A stretch of 16,789 nucleotides of DNA from a bacterium (GTDB lineage: Bacteria; Verrucomicrobiota; Verrucomicrobiae; Opitutales; Opitutaceae). The stretch spans positions 1-16,789 of the forward strand of contig JAJXYI010000203.1 of the NCBI GenBank assembly GCA_021780625.1, read 5' to 3'. Shown here piece after piece: positions 1-7,322 of the stretch. A program made the position numbers and the translations under genes. Each line of letters begins with the position of its first letter. Within the stretch, counting starts at the first letter, position 1. A model generated the notes under the pieces. That model had not been told where the DNA came from. It was given only the letters and a program-made list of their open reading frames with translations, and made no database searches.

Positions 1-40
1 CGGCTTGGAACTCGAACTTTTGCGGAGTCTGCGTGGACAT
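1..40 (-). CDS. htpG: Molecular chaperone HtpG (Hsp90), N-terminal 13 codons only, cut by window edge
   Basis: Reading the minus strand from 40 to the edge gives MSTQTPQKFEFQA. This matches the characteristic start of bacterial HtpG, where a short polar leader runs into an EFQAE-type motif opening the ATPase domain. An in-frame TGA lies one codon before the ATG (at 44-46), so this ATG is the only ATG start available. HtpG is a cytosolic ATP-dependent chaperone dimer; the ATP-binding residues lie outside the window. The call rests on 13 residues and on memory of the family, so it is tentative. The gene follows the aldo/keto reductase on the same strand after a 157-bp gap that contains inverted repeats, so it probably has its own promoter. 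Confidence 0.6.
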   Translation of the reverse strand, partial: MSTQTPQKFEFQA

Positions 41-82
41 AAGTCAGGGTGTGTTGGATGTGAACGAAGGTTGGAACCTGTC

Positions 83-112
83 ATGATACTCCTCCCCGGA
101 AAAAATCAAGAT
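83..112 (-). promoter_or_regulatory. Possible sigma-70-like promoter for htpG
   Basis: On the minus strand a TTGATT box is followed after about 15 nt by TATCAT (88 down to 83), roughly 42 nt before the htpG ATG. The spacer is shorter than the usual 17 nt, so the match is weak. The stretch also contains a purine-rich GGGGAGGAG, described under findings. Confidence 0.25.
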
Positions 113-156
113 GCGTGTCGTCACACACCCCGACGCGCAGGAAGAAAGTAGCGGCG

Positions 157-197
157 CTCAACCGTCCCGGGCCGGAGGATCCGGCGCAAGGGCCGGG

Positions 198-209
<12 letters not shown>
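157..209 (-). terminator. Nested inverted repeats at the 3' end of the aldo/keto reductase gene
   Basis: Three stems nest around one centre. The outer arms are CTCAACCG (157-164) and CGGTTGAG (202-209). The middle arms are CCCGG (166-170) and CCGGG (193-197). The inner arms are GCCGGA (171-176) and TCCGGC (180-185) with a 3-nt loop. The structure spans the stop codon of the reductase (198-200). There is no clean T-run after it on the minus strand, so it may be a transcript-end or stability hairpin and not a classical intrinsic terminator. Confidence 0.4.
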
Positions 210-1187
<978 letters not shown>

Positions 1188-1222
1188 GCTCACATACAAT
1201 CCAAGGCCCGGCGAATTTCAAC

Positions 1223-1234
1223 GCTCCGCGGAGC
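1223..1234. repeat. Perfect 12-bp palindrome between ROK kinase and aldo/keto reductase genes
   Basis: GCTCCGCGGAGC is fully self-complementary and lies 36 bp before the reductase ATG. A second hairpin follows at 1254-1275. It could be an operator or part of a transcript-processing structure; its high GC makes chance a real alternative. Confidence 0.35.
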
Positions 1235-1253
1235 AAGACCGCGGCCATGGATC

Positions 1254-1275
1254 CGCCCGCGGCCCGGAGCGGGCG
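1254..1275 (-). terminator. Hairpin downstream of the ROK kinase gene
   Basis: The arms CGCCCGC (1254-1260) and GCGGGCG (1269-1275) enclose an 8-nt loop, 23 bp past the ROK stop codon on the minus strand. No T-tract follows, so an intrinsic terminator is not certain. Confidence 0.35.
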
Positions 1276-1298
1276 CGCGGACGAAAGCGTGGAGGGGG

Positions 1299-2333
1299 TC
1301 AGGATTTGAACGTATGCATCGCCACCAGCGCCGCACCGATCGACTGCGAGAGTTCGCCGAGCGTGGCAGCCACGATCTTCTGGCATTTGCGCTGCGTGGG
1401 CCAGAGGTAGGGCGAGGCGGCCTTTTTGACGTTGTCGAGGTAGCGCGTGCGAAACTCTGGCGTCGTCGACTCGGGATCCATGAGCCCGCCGCCGACCACG
1501 ACATATTCGGTGTCCAGAGCCAGCGTCAGCACGGCGATTTGCAGGCCCATCGCCTTGGCCTGAAAGTCGAAAATCTCCAGCGCCAGCGGATCCCCGTTTT
1601 GCGCGCGGGTTCGCAGGGAGAGCACCTTCTCCTTGGTCGAAGCCGTGGACGTCGCCAGTTCGTGGTTCGGGTATTTCTTGAGCATGTCCTCGAGGATGTG
1701 AGGAAGGCCGGAAATGGTGGTGTAGGCCTCGATGCAGCCCCAGGTGCGACCGCAGCCGCACGGATACGGACGGACGCCGAGCAGGTGCAGGGGCGCCGGC
1801 ATGTGCGCGCCCTCCATGCCGGACAGGGTGTCGCCATCGAGAGGGAGGCCGTCCTGGCTGACATAGGCGCAACCCAGGCCGGAGCCCGGGGCGACCATCA
1901 GCACCGAGGCCCGCTTTCCCGCCGTCACACGAGCCGCTTCGGCGACGCCGCCGAACCGGCCGTCGTTGCCGACGACCAGCTGAATAGGACGCCCGGCCGC
2001 GTCGGAGAGCGCCTTGGCGTAGTCGGCATGAAAATTCCATCCCTCGAAGACCGCCGGAAGATTCGCAGCGCGGCCCAGGACGCCGTAACTCAGGTAGGGC
2101 CCGGGGATCGCGAGGCCCACGCCCCTCACTTGATCCCAGCCGATCGAGTGCGCGGCCATGAACGCGGTCACGCCCTCGAGCCAACCCTTGATGACGGCAG
2201 CCGTGCCGAGTTGCGAGTTCGTCGAACTCTGCTGGAGCTTCTGGGAAATCGTGGTGCCGTCTTCCCAGACGCCGCCGGTTTTCGAGGTGGTGGCACCGCT
2301 ATCCGTGCCGAGGTAAACGCCTTTCTTGATCAT
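1299..2333 (-). CDS. ROK family sugar kinase (glucokinase-like)
   Basis: A 344-residue cytosolic protein of the ROK (repressor, ORF, kinase) family, in its kinase form without an N-terminal helix-turn-helix. These enzymes phosphorylate hexoses using ATP. Visible motifs are the phosphate loop GTDSGATTSK (residues 9-18), the general base Asp124 in VVGNDGRFGG, a glycine-rich APGSGLG (148-154), EGAH with His177, and the zinc site PCGCGRTWGCIE (191-202; Cys192, Cys194, Cys200). The Cys motif is one residue longer than the common CxCGxxGCxE: it reads CxCGxxxGCxE because of Trp198. The sugar substrate is not predictable. The ATG at 2333 is the only sensible start and has no Shine-Dalgarno site. It lies upstream of and co-directional with the aldo/keto reductase. 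Confidence 0.9.
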   Translation of the reverse strand: MIKKGVYLGTDSGATTSKTGGVWEDGTTISQKLQQSSTNSQLGTAAVIKGWLEGVTAFMAAHSIGWDQVRGVGLAIPGPYLSYGVLGRAANLPAVFEGWNFHADYAKALSDAAGRPIQLVVGNDGRFGGVAEAARVTAGKRASVLMVAPGSGLGCAYVSQDGLPLDGDTLSGMEGAHMPAPLHLLGVRPYPCGCGRTWGCIEAYTTISGLPHILEDMLKKYPNHELATSTASTKEKVLSLRTRAQNGDPLALEIFDFQAKAMGLQIAVLTLALDTEYVVVGGGLMDPESTTPEFRTRYLDNVKKAASPYLWPTQRKCQKIVAATLGELSQSIGAALVAMHTFKS

Positions 2334-2556
2334 GGTAAGAGCGCTGATGCTTGTGTTTTAGGGGGGACCACCGGCCTGCCTCGCATCCTGCCGCTCGACG
2401 GCGGGCGCGCGTATCGCCGGGATTGCAGGAATGCGTTTAGAGTCTCTCCGGAAATTGGAAAGGCCATTTTCCATCCTCCCCGTTCCCGGAGAGAAGACCT
2501 GGGAAGGGCCGTTCGGTCGCACCGATCGGTCACATCAAGCGCCGCAAAAAGTGATG
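2334..2556. other. Intergenic region upstream of the ROK kinase with palindromes
   Basis: This 223-bp gap holds no credible gene. It contains a perfect 10-bp palindrome ACCGATCGGT (2521-2530), a 6-bp stem TGGAAA/TTTCCA (2456-2461 and 2468-2473), and the 3' hairpins of the glycosyltransferase gene. The palindrome is a possible operator for the kinase gene. I see no convincing -35/-10 pair. Confidence 0.3.
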
Positions 2557-2574
2557 TTAGCGCCTCGCGGCGCT
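2538..2574 (-). terminator. Alternative hairpins at the end of the glycosyltransferase gene
   Basis: On the minus strand AGCGCC and GGCGCT (2574-2569 with 2564-2559) form a hairpin around a 4-nt loop overlapping the stop codon, and a run of five T lies about 8 nt beyond the stop. The upstream arm, extended by two bases as 2574-2567, can instead pair with 2545-2538 (8 bp). The two structures exclude each other. A leaky terminator is the simplest reading. Confidence 0.4.
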
Positions 2575-3360
2575 CCGCCGAGGGCGCCATGCGCGAAGGC
2601 GCATCCACGCAGCACCGACCAAAGTCACCTGCCACCGACGCAGGCGCCACTTGTCCCTGCGCGTGACCCCACCCGGCCGGTTGCGCAGCAGCACGCGCAG
2701 CTCCCTGCGATTGTCCATCAGGTACCGCGCCCTCAGCCGGCGAATCGCCCGGCTCCAGTCGTGACCCGAAGCCGACCGCGGCCCCGTCGAATGCTGCCAG
2801 CGACGGTTGATGAACAGCGGCGCCCCGATCTTCAGGCACCGATATCTGGTCCATATTCGAAGATAGTAATCGAAATCCTCCCCCGCGTTCATCTGGGGAT
2901 TGAACGGATTGTCCCTCGCCACCGAGGTGCGGACAAAATGCCCCATCTGAAGGGCGTAAAACGGATCGAACTCGAGAAATTCGAGCAGGTTCGTGATCGG
3001 CAGATCCTGTCTCTCCCGCAGGCGCCAGTCGTCGCTTTCCACGCGCTGCTCGCAGATCGCACCCCAGATCGCGTCGTATCCGGAAATCCATGGCGACACC
3101 CGCTCGAAGGCGTCGACGCAGATCAGGTCGTCGGCATCGAGGAAAAACACCCAGTCCGATCCCGCCTCGGCCGCCCTCCAGACTGCGCCGTTCCTCGCGG
3201 CGCTGCGCCCGAGTTTTGCAGACGTGTCGTCCACCACGCAGTGCTCGATCTCGTCAAAGAGGCCCCGGTGGTTGCGAATCGCCGCGATCACCGAGTCCCT
3301 GCAGGCTTCGGCGACCTGTTCGTGTCCGGGGCCGACCGGAGTGATGACCGTGCATTTCAT
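2557..3360 (-). CDS. Family 2 glycosyltransferase (GT-A fold)
   Basis: A 267-residue protein with the order of motifs of a GT2 inverting glycosyltransferase. It has an N-terminal beta strand CTVITPVG (3-10), the nucleotide-sugar Asp region CVVDDTSAKLGRSAARNGA (41-59), the metal-binding DxD as FFLDADD (Asp75 and Asp77), and an acidic acceptor-site motif AGEDFDYYLRIW (159-170). The C-terminus is basic and arginine-rich, with no transmembrane segment, which suggests a soluble or peripherally attached enzyme. The reading frame stays open to 3480, but MKCTVITPV at 3360 is the family-like start and the extra 40 residues look like untranslated sequence. A purine stretch GGGGAC abuts this ATG. Donor and acceptor are unknown; neighbours do not form a capsule or LPS cluster. 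Confidence 0.85.
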   Translation of the reverse strand: MKCTVITPVGPGHEQVAEACRDSVIAAIRNHRGLFDEIEHCVVDDTSAKLGRSAARNGAVWRAAEAGSDWVFFLDADDLICVDAFERVSPWISGYDAIWGAICEQRVESDDWRLRERQDLPITNLLEFLEFDPFYALQMGHFVRTSVARDNPFNPQMNAGEDFDYYLRIWTRYRCLKIGAPLFINRRWQHSTGPRSASGHDWSRAIRRLRARYLMDNRRELRVLLRNRPGGVTRRDKWRLRRWQVTLVGAAWMRLRAWRPRRSAARR

Positions 3361-3463
3361 GTCCCCAGACTGACGCACCGGCTGCGCGCAGGTGTCAGCT
3401 GATTTCACTGACACGCGAGGACGACCCGATTCCGACGCGCCAGGCACCGAAGCGGGCGCGCCT

Positions 3464-3883
3464 CTAGACCGGCGGGTCATCCGCGGTCCTTACAAGCCTC
3501 TTCAGGTGGAGCAGTTCCCTGAGCCCAAAGAAGATGCTGAACAGCACAAAGACGTGAAACAGCGCCGGCAGCCAGGTGTTGAAGGCGATGAAGACCGCAC
3601 CGTCGAGCAGGTACGCCACTCCACCCACGATAAATGCCCACACCTGCCCTTGCGTTGCGAAATATCCGATCAGCACGAAGAATCCGAGCGGCACGATATC
3701 CAGCGCATAGGACGCTGCGGGGACGCCGTGGAAAAATCCGTCGGGAATCTGGGTCACAGCCAGACCGAACAGAAAAGTGACGCCTCCGCTGAAATGATGG
3801 ATGAGGGTGTTGACGAGGGACAATCCGGCGATCCACCCGAACCATCTTGCGGAATTTTGGACCCGGCAGTTGTGCGAGACCAT
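3464..3883 (-). CDS. Small polytopic membrane protein, function unknown
   Basis: I do not recognise the family. The 139-residue product is strongly hydrophobic, with about four or five membrane segments (roughly 14-30, 33-46, 60-78, 81-101, 104-121). It has few charged residues inside them and a short basic/acidic tail ending RLVRTADDPPV. A His pair (29-30) sits at the end of the first segment. I placed the start at the ATG at 3883 because the open frame further upstream (to 4087) encodes Ser/Pro/Arg-rich sequence across a hairpin-rich stretch that looks non-coding. It lies between the glycosyltransferase and the alpha/beta hydrolase on the same strand, with gaps of about 100 and 210 bp, so no operon link is clear. 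Confidence 0.7.
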   Translation of the reverse strand: MVSHNCRVQNSARWFGWIAGLSLVNTLIHHFSGGVTFLFGLAVTQIPDGFFHGVPAASYALDIVPLGFFVLIGYFATQGQVWAFIVGGVAYLLDGAVFIAFNTWLPALFHVFVLFSIFFGLRELLHLKRLVRTADDPPV

Positions 3884-3990
3884 GGAGGCAGTCGATGACT
3901 CCGGAGTGGGTGCCGTCGACGAGGAGGAGTCGGAATTTGGTTTGGGATGACTGGGGCTGATGTTATCCGGTCTGCGGTCGGAATCGCGAA

Positions 3991-4066
3991 AGGCCGCGTG
4001 GGGTGACCGAAGGCCGCGCCGCGTGGCGCGGCAGCCCTGCGGCTCAATCGAAACCCTCGTCGGGTT
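3991..4066. repeat. Structured REP-like intergenic stretch
   Basis: It contains a perfect 8-bp stem GCCGCGCC/GGCGCGGC (4013-4020 and 4025-4032, 4-nt loop), a second stem AACCC/GGGTT (4052-4056 and 4062-4066), and a direct repeat AGGCCGCG (3991-3998 and 4011-4018). It lies just past the 3' end of the alpha/beta hydrolase gene and may act in its termination. It could be a dispersed palindromic element; only one copy is in this window. Confidence 0.4.
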
Positions 4067-4095
4067 CAAGCCGTTAGGCGGACCCATCCCTCCAT

Positions 4096-4860
4096 TCAGT
4101 CATTCCTAATCGCGACGTCCCCCCCCGAGGCCCAGTCATTGTGTCCGCCCGGAATCAGGGTGAACCGAGCCAAGGGCAAGCTGGCGGCGAGCCGCTCGGC
4201 ATGGACGACGGGAATGACCTGATCGTCGCGCGCGCCAAAGATCTGAACCTTTCCGCGATAGCCTTGCAGCGCGCGGACATTGTCCCAGCGATCGCTCAGC
4301 AACAGGCGCACGAGCAACCCGGGCACGTGTTCGGCGGCGACCCTCGCCAGGGTGTCGAACGGCACGACGAGCACGATCTTGTCGGGTGGCCCCGCATCCG
4401 AGGCGAGCGCGCAGGCGGGGCCGCTCCCGATGGATTCGCCGACGACGCAGACGGGCACGCCTGGGTGCTCGGCGCGAAGGCTGCGGTAGGCGCCGATCGC
4501 CGCGGCGTCGAAGGTCTCGCGAGAGGGTTTTCCCGGGCGCGCACCGTATCCGGGATACTCCAGCACGTAGAGTGAATCGGCCGGCGACAAGCACGGGAGG
4601 ACATAGTCGCGGTTCGCCGCCTGGCCCGCGTTGCCGTGGGTCATCAGCCATACCGTCTTCGGTCGCGGCACCACCCGGGCGTAGCCGATCACGACGCCAT
4701 TCTCCGTCCAGGGCTGAAGGAGCGTGCGCGGGGTGTTGTGAGTCGGATGATACAGAAGCCGCCTCTGTGCGCCGGCGAACAGGCCGGCGATCGCGAGCGT
4801 GGCGAGTCCGAGGCCGAGGCCGGCGCTGATGGTCATTTCCCGAAGGTTTGGCGCGCGCAT
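4096..4860 (-). CDS. Alpha/beta hydrolase, BEM46/YfhR-like, membrane anchored
   Basis: A 254-residue serine hydrolase. An N-terminal hydrophobic helix (about 10-29) is followed by RRLLYHPT, an arrangement typical of BEM46-type proteins anchored by one uncleaved segment. THGNAG (74-79) is the oxyanion motif. The catalytic triad is Ser143 in GESIGSG, Asp213 in ARDDQVIP and His240 in PGGHND. Family members act on esters or lipids, mostly uncharacterised, so the substrate is unknown. The ATG at 4860 gives a short polar leader; an alternative ATG at 4836 begins right before the helix. The frame is open much further upstream but overlaps the GH5-like gene, so that extension is rejected. The gap to the GH5-like gene is 47 bp, so the two may be cotranscribed. 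Confidence 0.85.
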   Translation of the reverse strand: MRAPNLREMTISAGLGLGLATLAIAGLFAGAQRRLLYHPTHNTPRTLLQPWTENGVVIGYARVVPRPKTVWLMTHGNAGQAANRDYVLPCLSPADSLYVLEYPGYGARPGKPSRETFDAAAIGAYRSLRAEHPGVPVCVVGESIGSGPACALASDAGPPDKIVLVVPFDTLARVAAEHVPGLLVRLLLSDRWDNVRALQGYRGKVQIFGARDDQVIPVVHAERLAASLPLARFTLIPGGHNDWASGGDVAIRND

Positions 4861-4907
4861 GAAGATTTGCAGGGGGGTCTTGGCGGGGATACGGCCGGAG
4901 GCGACGT

Positions 4908-7136
4908 TCAGGGCGAGACGATCCCGGCGAGGTCGTCGTTGAAATCGGGGAGCCCTAGAACCAGGTTCCCGCCACGCGTCTCGGCGGTGGTCTCCGCCTT
5001 TTCGGCCCCCGTCGTCGGATCGTACCAGCGCACATGATACGCGCCCTCGCCCCAGCCCCTGAGGGTCACCGACGCTCCGCGCACGGTCGGGGGGCAATAG
5101 CGGAGTGCGTCGGCCGGATAGACGGTGTGCTGGGACACCACGTACACGAGCCCGCGGTTTCCATTCCGGAGGGCCACCGCCTCGGGCTCGTAGGTCCACC
5201 CTCCCGCAAAGTCGCAGGGGCGCACGCGGTCCAGGCGCACTGCCTCGAGCGCGAGCCAGTCGGCGCCCGCGTTGTCGAACTCGATCGTGTGCTCACCGGC
5301 AGGAAGCGCCACCGTGTAGGCCTTGTCGATACGGACGGGGCGGACCGCCTTGTCTTCGCCCAAGGCCTCGTGGAGGACATCCCTGCCGTCGATCCGGACC
5401 ACAACGACCGCCGAGCTGCCAACGTCCTTCACCCTGAACGCCAGTGTCGCGCCATTTGCGAAAACAGCCGTGATTGTCTGGGCCACCGGCCGGATGCCTG
5501 ATTTGGTGCCGGGCAGATAGTCCTGAAGAAATTCCGACGCGCGTTTTGCGGAAAGCGGGTTCGCGATCACCGCGCTGCCGACGAGGCGGTAGCGGCGAAA
5601 ATCATTGAGGACGAGAGTCGCCGAGAAAGGCACTCCGTCGGGGATGACGCCGCCGAGCGCCGACGGCTGGGGCCCCTGGGACACCACATCGGCGGGAACC
5701 CAGGTGCCGTCATTCCATCCGCCCTTGCCCAGCACGGTGGAGAGCGCGGTGTAGAGTCCGTAGACACGGTCGGCATGGACGTCCTGCCACCACCAGGTCA
5801 TCGAGGTCCCCACCGAACCGCCGAGTGCGCCCTCCCAAAGGAGCTGGCGGAAGCCACGCAGGTAGGGATCGGCCGCGATTCCCCACTCGTGGGCATCGGT
5901 GCCGCTTTCGCCGATCATCATGGGCTTGTCGAAACGACGGGTGAAATCCGCGGCAATTTCCGCGACCTTCCGGCCCGGATCCGGATCCATGTACGAATGA
6001 TACTGGGTGAAATCCATTTCGGGCAGGGCCCAGATGTCGTGGCGCACGCTGCCGCCGGTGAGGCTCGTCGTCACGAGGTGGTGGAAGGGATCGTGCTGTT
6101 TGAGCCAATCGCCCATCTCGCGATGCCAGGCGAGGACGTCGGAGGGCCGGAGCGGGCCGTAGACGTTGTCGATCTCGTTGAAAAATTCCCATCCGAGGAG
6201 GTGTGTGCTGTAGCCGTAGCGTGCGACGAGGTAACGGAGCCGCTTCTGATAAATCTTCCGCGCAGCCGGATCGGTGAAGAAGTCGTTGGGCGTGGCGCAG
6301 GGGCCGCCGTTGATCGCGCTGTACGGGTTCACCTTCCAGAAGTTGTTGGAGCCTCCCCACACCTTGTTGTCGACCTGGTACATGCCATGGTGGTCGAGGC
6401 AAAGGAGCAGGTAGAGTCCGTCGCGCTTCGCGCGGTTGAAGATGTGGTCGAGACGCCACGCCTGATCGAGGCGGTAGTGATTGAGCGTGCCGGGACCGTG
6501 CTCGAGGCCGAGCGCCCAGGGAGCCATCCACAGACGCGCAAAATTCTGGCCCGAGTCCTTCATGTCCGCGAACCAGGTGTCGAAATCATAGGTGCCCCCC
6601 GACTCCGGCCAGCAGACGTTTTCACCGATCAGACGCAGGGGGTGTCCGTCGCTGGTGTCGAAATAGCGTTTGTCCGGAGCCACGCGCACCCACCCGTGCC
6701 GGGGCGCCGAAGACGATGCCGACACTTCGAACCTTGTCTTGCCGACGACGGCGGCGGGGCGGTCGTCGAGCGAGAGGGCGAGGCTGAGATGATAAATCCC
6801 GGTTTCGGCGGGCGTGAATCGGATCCGCCACTCGGGCGCGCCCGCGGGCTCCAGCGATTCCGCGCCCTCGACGAGATGGCGCGTGTAATTTTGGTACCAG
6901 AAGGCCGGCACCCGATAGGTCCTGCCGGAGGGCGCCGTGAAGGTGGCGTCCAGACGAATCTGGTCCGGATCAAACGGATTCGGCGCGGCCGGCACATTCT
7001 CGAGGCGAAACTCCGCAAGCTGCCATGCCTGCGCCGGGGCGATGGATGAGATGACGATGGAGGCGGCACGGCTGCTGATGGCCGACGCCATGCCGGCAGC
7101 AGCCAGGAATCCGAACAGACGGGTGAGATCGATCAT
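4908..7136 (-). CDS. Secreted DUF5060-type GH5-like glycoside hydrolase
   Basis: A 742-residue protein. A signal-peptide-like N-terminus (basic start, hydrophobic to about 25) is followed by a DUF5060-like beta-sandwich (about 38-138) with VPAFWYQNY, then a clan GH-A TIM barrel (about 150-480). The barrel's acid/base is Glu321 in WEFFNEID and its nucleophile is Glu410 in MMIGESGT. A C-terminal beta-rich region (about 500-742) contains AGEHTIEFDNAGADWLALE, resembling a carbohydrate-binding module. Expected role: extracellular or periplasmic cleavage of a beta-linked plant glycan. Related Verrucomicrobiota proteins are usually labelled only DUF5060 or cellulase-like, so the exact GH subfamily is open. 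Divergence from a beta-mannosidase suggests mannan, by inference. The ATG at 7136 is directly preceded by 12 pyrimidines and has no Shine-Dalgarno site. Confidence 0.85.
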   Translation of the reverse strand: MIDLTRLFGFLAAAGMASAISSRAASIVISSIAPAQAWQLAEFRLENVPAAPNPFDPDQIRLDATFTAPSGRTYRVPAFWYQNYTRHLVEGAESLEPAGAPEWRIRFTPAETGIYHLSLALSLDDRPAAVVGKTRFEVSASSSAPRHGWVRVAPDKRYFDTSDGHPLRLIGENVCWPESGGTYDFDTWFADMKDSGQNFARLWMAPWALGLEHGPGTLNHYRLDQAWRLDHIFNRAKRDGLYLLLCLDHHGMYQVDNKVWGGSNNFWKVNPYSAINGGPCATPNDFFTDPAARKIYQKRLRYLVARYGYSTHLLGWEFFNEIDNVYGPLRPSDVLAWHREMGDWLKQHDPFHHLVTTSLTGGSVRHDIWALPEMDFTQYHSYMDPDPGRKVAEIAADFTRRFDKPMMIGESGTDAHEWGIAADPYLRGFRQLLWEGALGGSVGTSMTWWWQDVHADRVYGLYTALSTVLGKGGWNDGTWVPADVVSQGPQPSALGGVIPDGVPFSATLVLNDFRRYRLVGSAVIANPLSAKRASEFLQDYLPGTKSGIRPVAQTITAVFANGATLAFRVKDVGSSAVVVVRIDGRDVLHEALGEDKAVRPVRIDKAYTVALPAGEHTIEFDNAGADWLALEAVRLDRVRPCDFAGGWTYEPEAVALRNGNRGLVYVVSQHTVYPADALRYCPPTVRGASVTLRGWGEGAYHVRWYDPTTGAEKAETTAETRGGNLVLGLPDFNDDLAGIVSP

Positions 7137-7322
7137 GGGGAAAAGGGGTTGCTCAACGGGACAGGCCACTCTGAGAGTCCCCTTCGGACCATCCTGACTC
7201 AAGTCAGATTCAGCCCGGCTGCGGGCCCTCGCCGCGGGTTGAAACCGACCGGTTCGCTCTTGGCATCGGGACGACGACACGCAGCCTCTCAGCGAGCCGG
7301 GCAGACCGGTCCCCCCTTTCTC
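7137..7322. promoter_or_regulatory. Divergent control region between GH5-like and GH2 genes
   Basis: The 186 bp must hold start signals for both genes. It contains the inverted repeats ACTCT-G-AGAGT (7168-7178), CTGAC-TCAA-GTCAG (7194-7207) and AACCG-AC-CGGTT (7243-7254). A TTGAAA at 7239-7244 could be a plus-strand -35 box, but the expected -10 is poor. Both ends are 12-nt pyrimidine tracts in the sense of the adjacent gene. Confidence 0.4.
7194..7207. promoter_or_regulatory. Candidate operator palindrome in the GH5-like/GH2 divergent region
   Basis: The 5-bp arms CTGAC and GTCAG flank TCAA near the centre of the divergent region, where one regulator could control both genes. No regulator gene is in the window and no second copy of the site was seen. 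Confidence 0.25.

Noticed and set aside
3884..4087. N-terminal extension of the membrane protein
   Set aside because: Translation crosses hairpins and is Arg/Ser/Pro-rich, unlike the hydrophobic body; a good ATG exists at 3883.
4861..5199. Upstream extension of the alpha/beta hydrolase
   Set aside because: It overlaps the coding end of the GH5-like gene and has no hydrolase features; the family start is at 4860 or 4836.
5775..7049. 424-codon plus-strand frame inside the GH5-like gene
   Set aside because: Antisense shadow of a gene with intact catalytic motifs.
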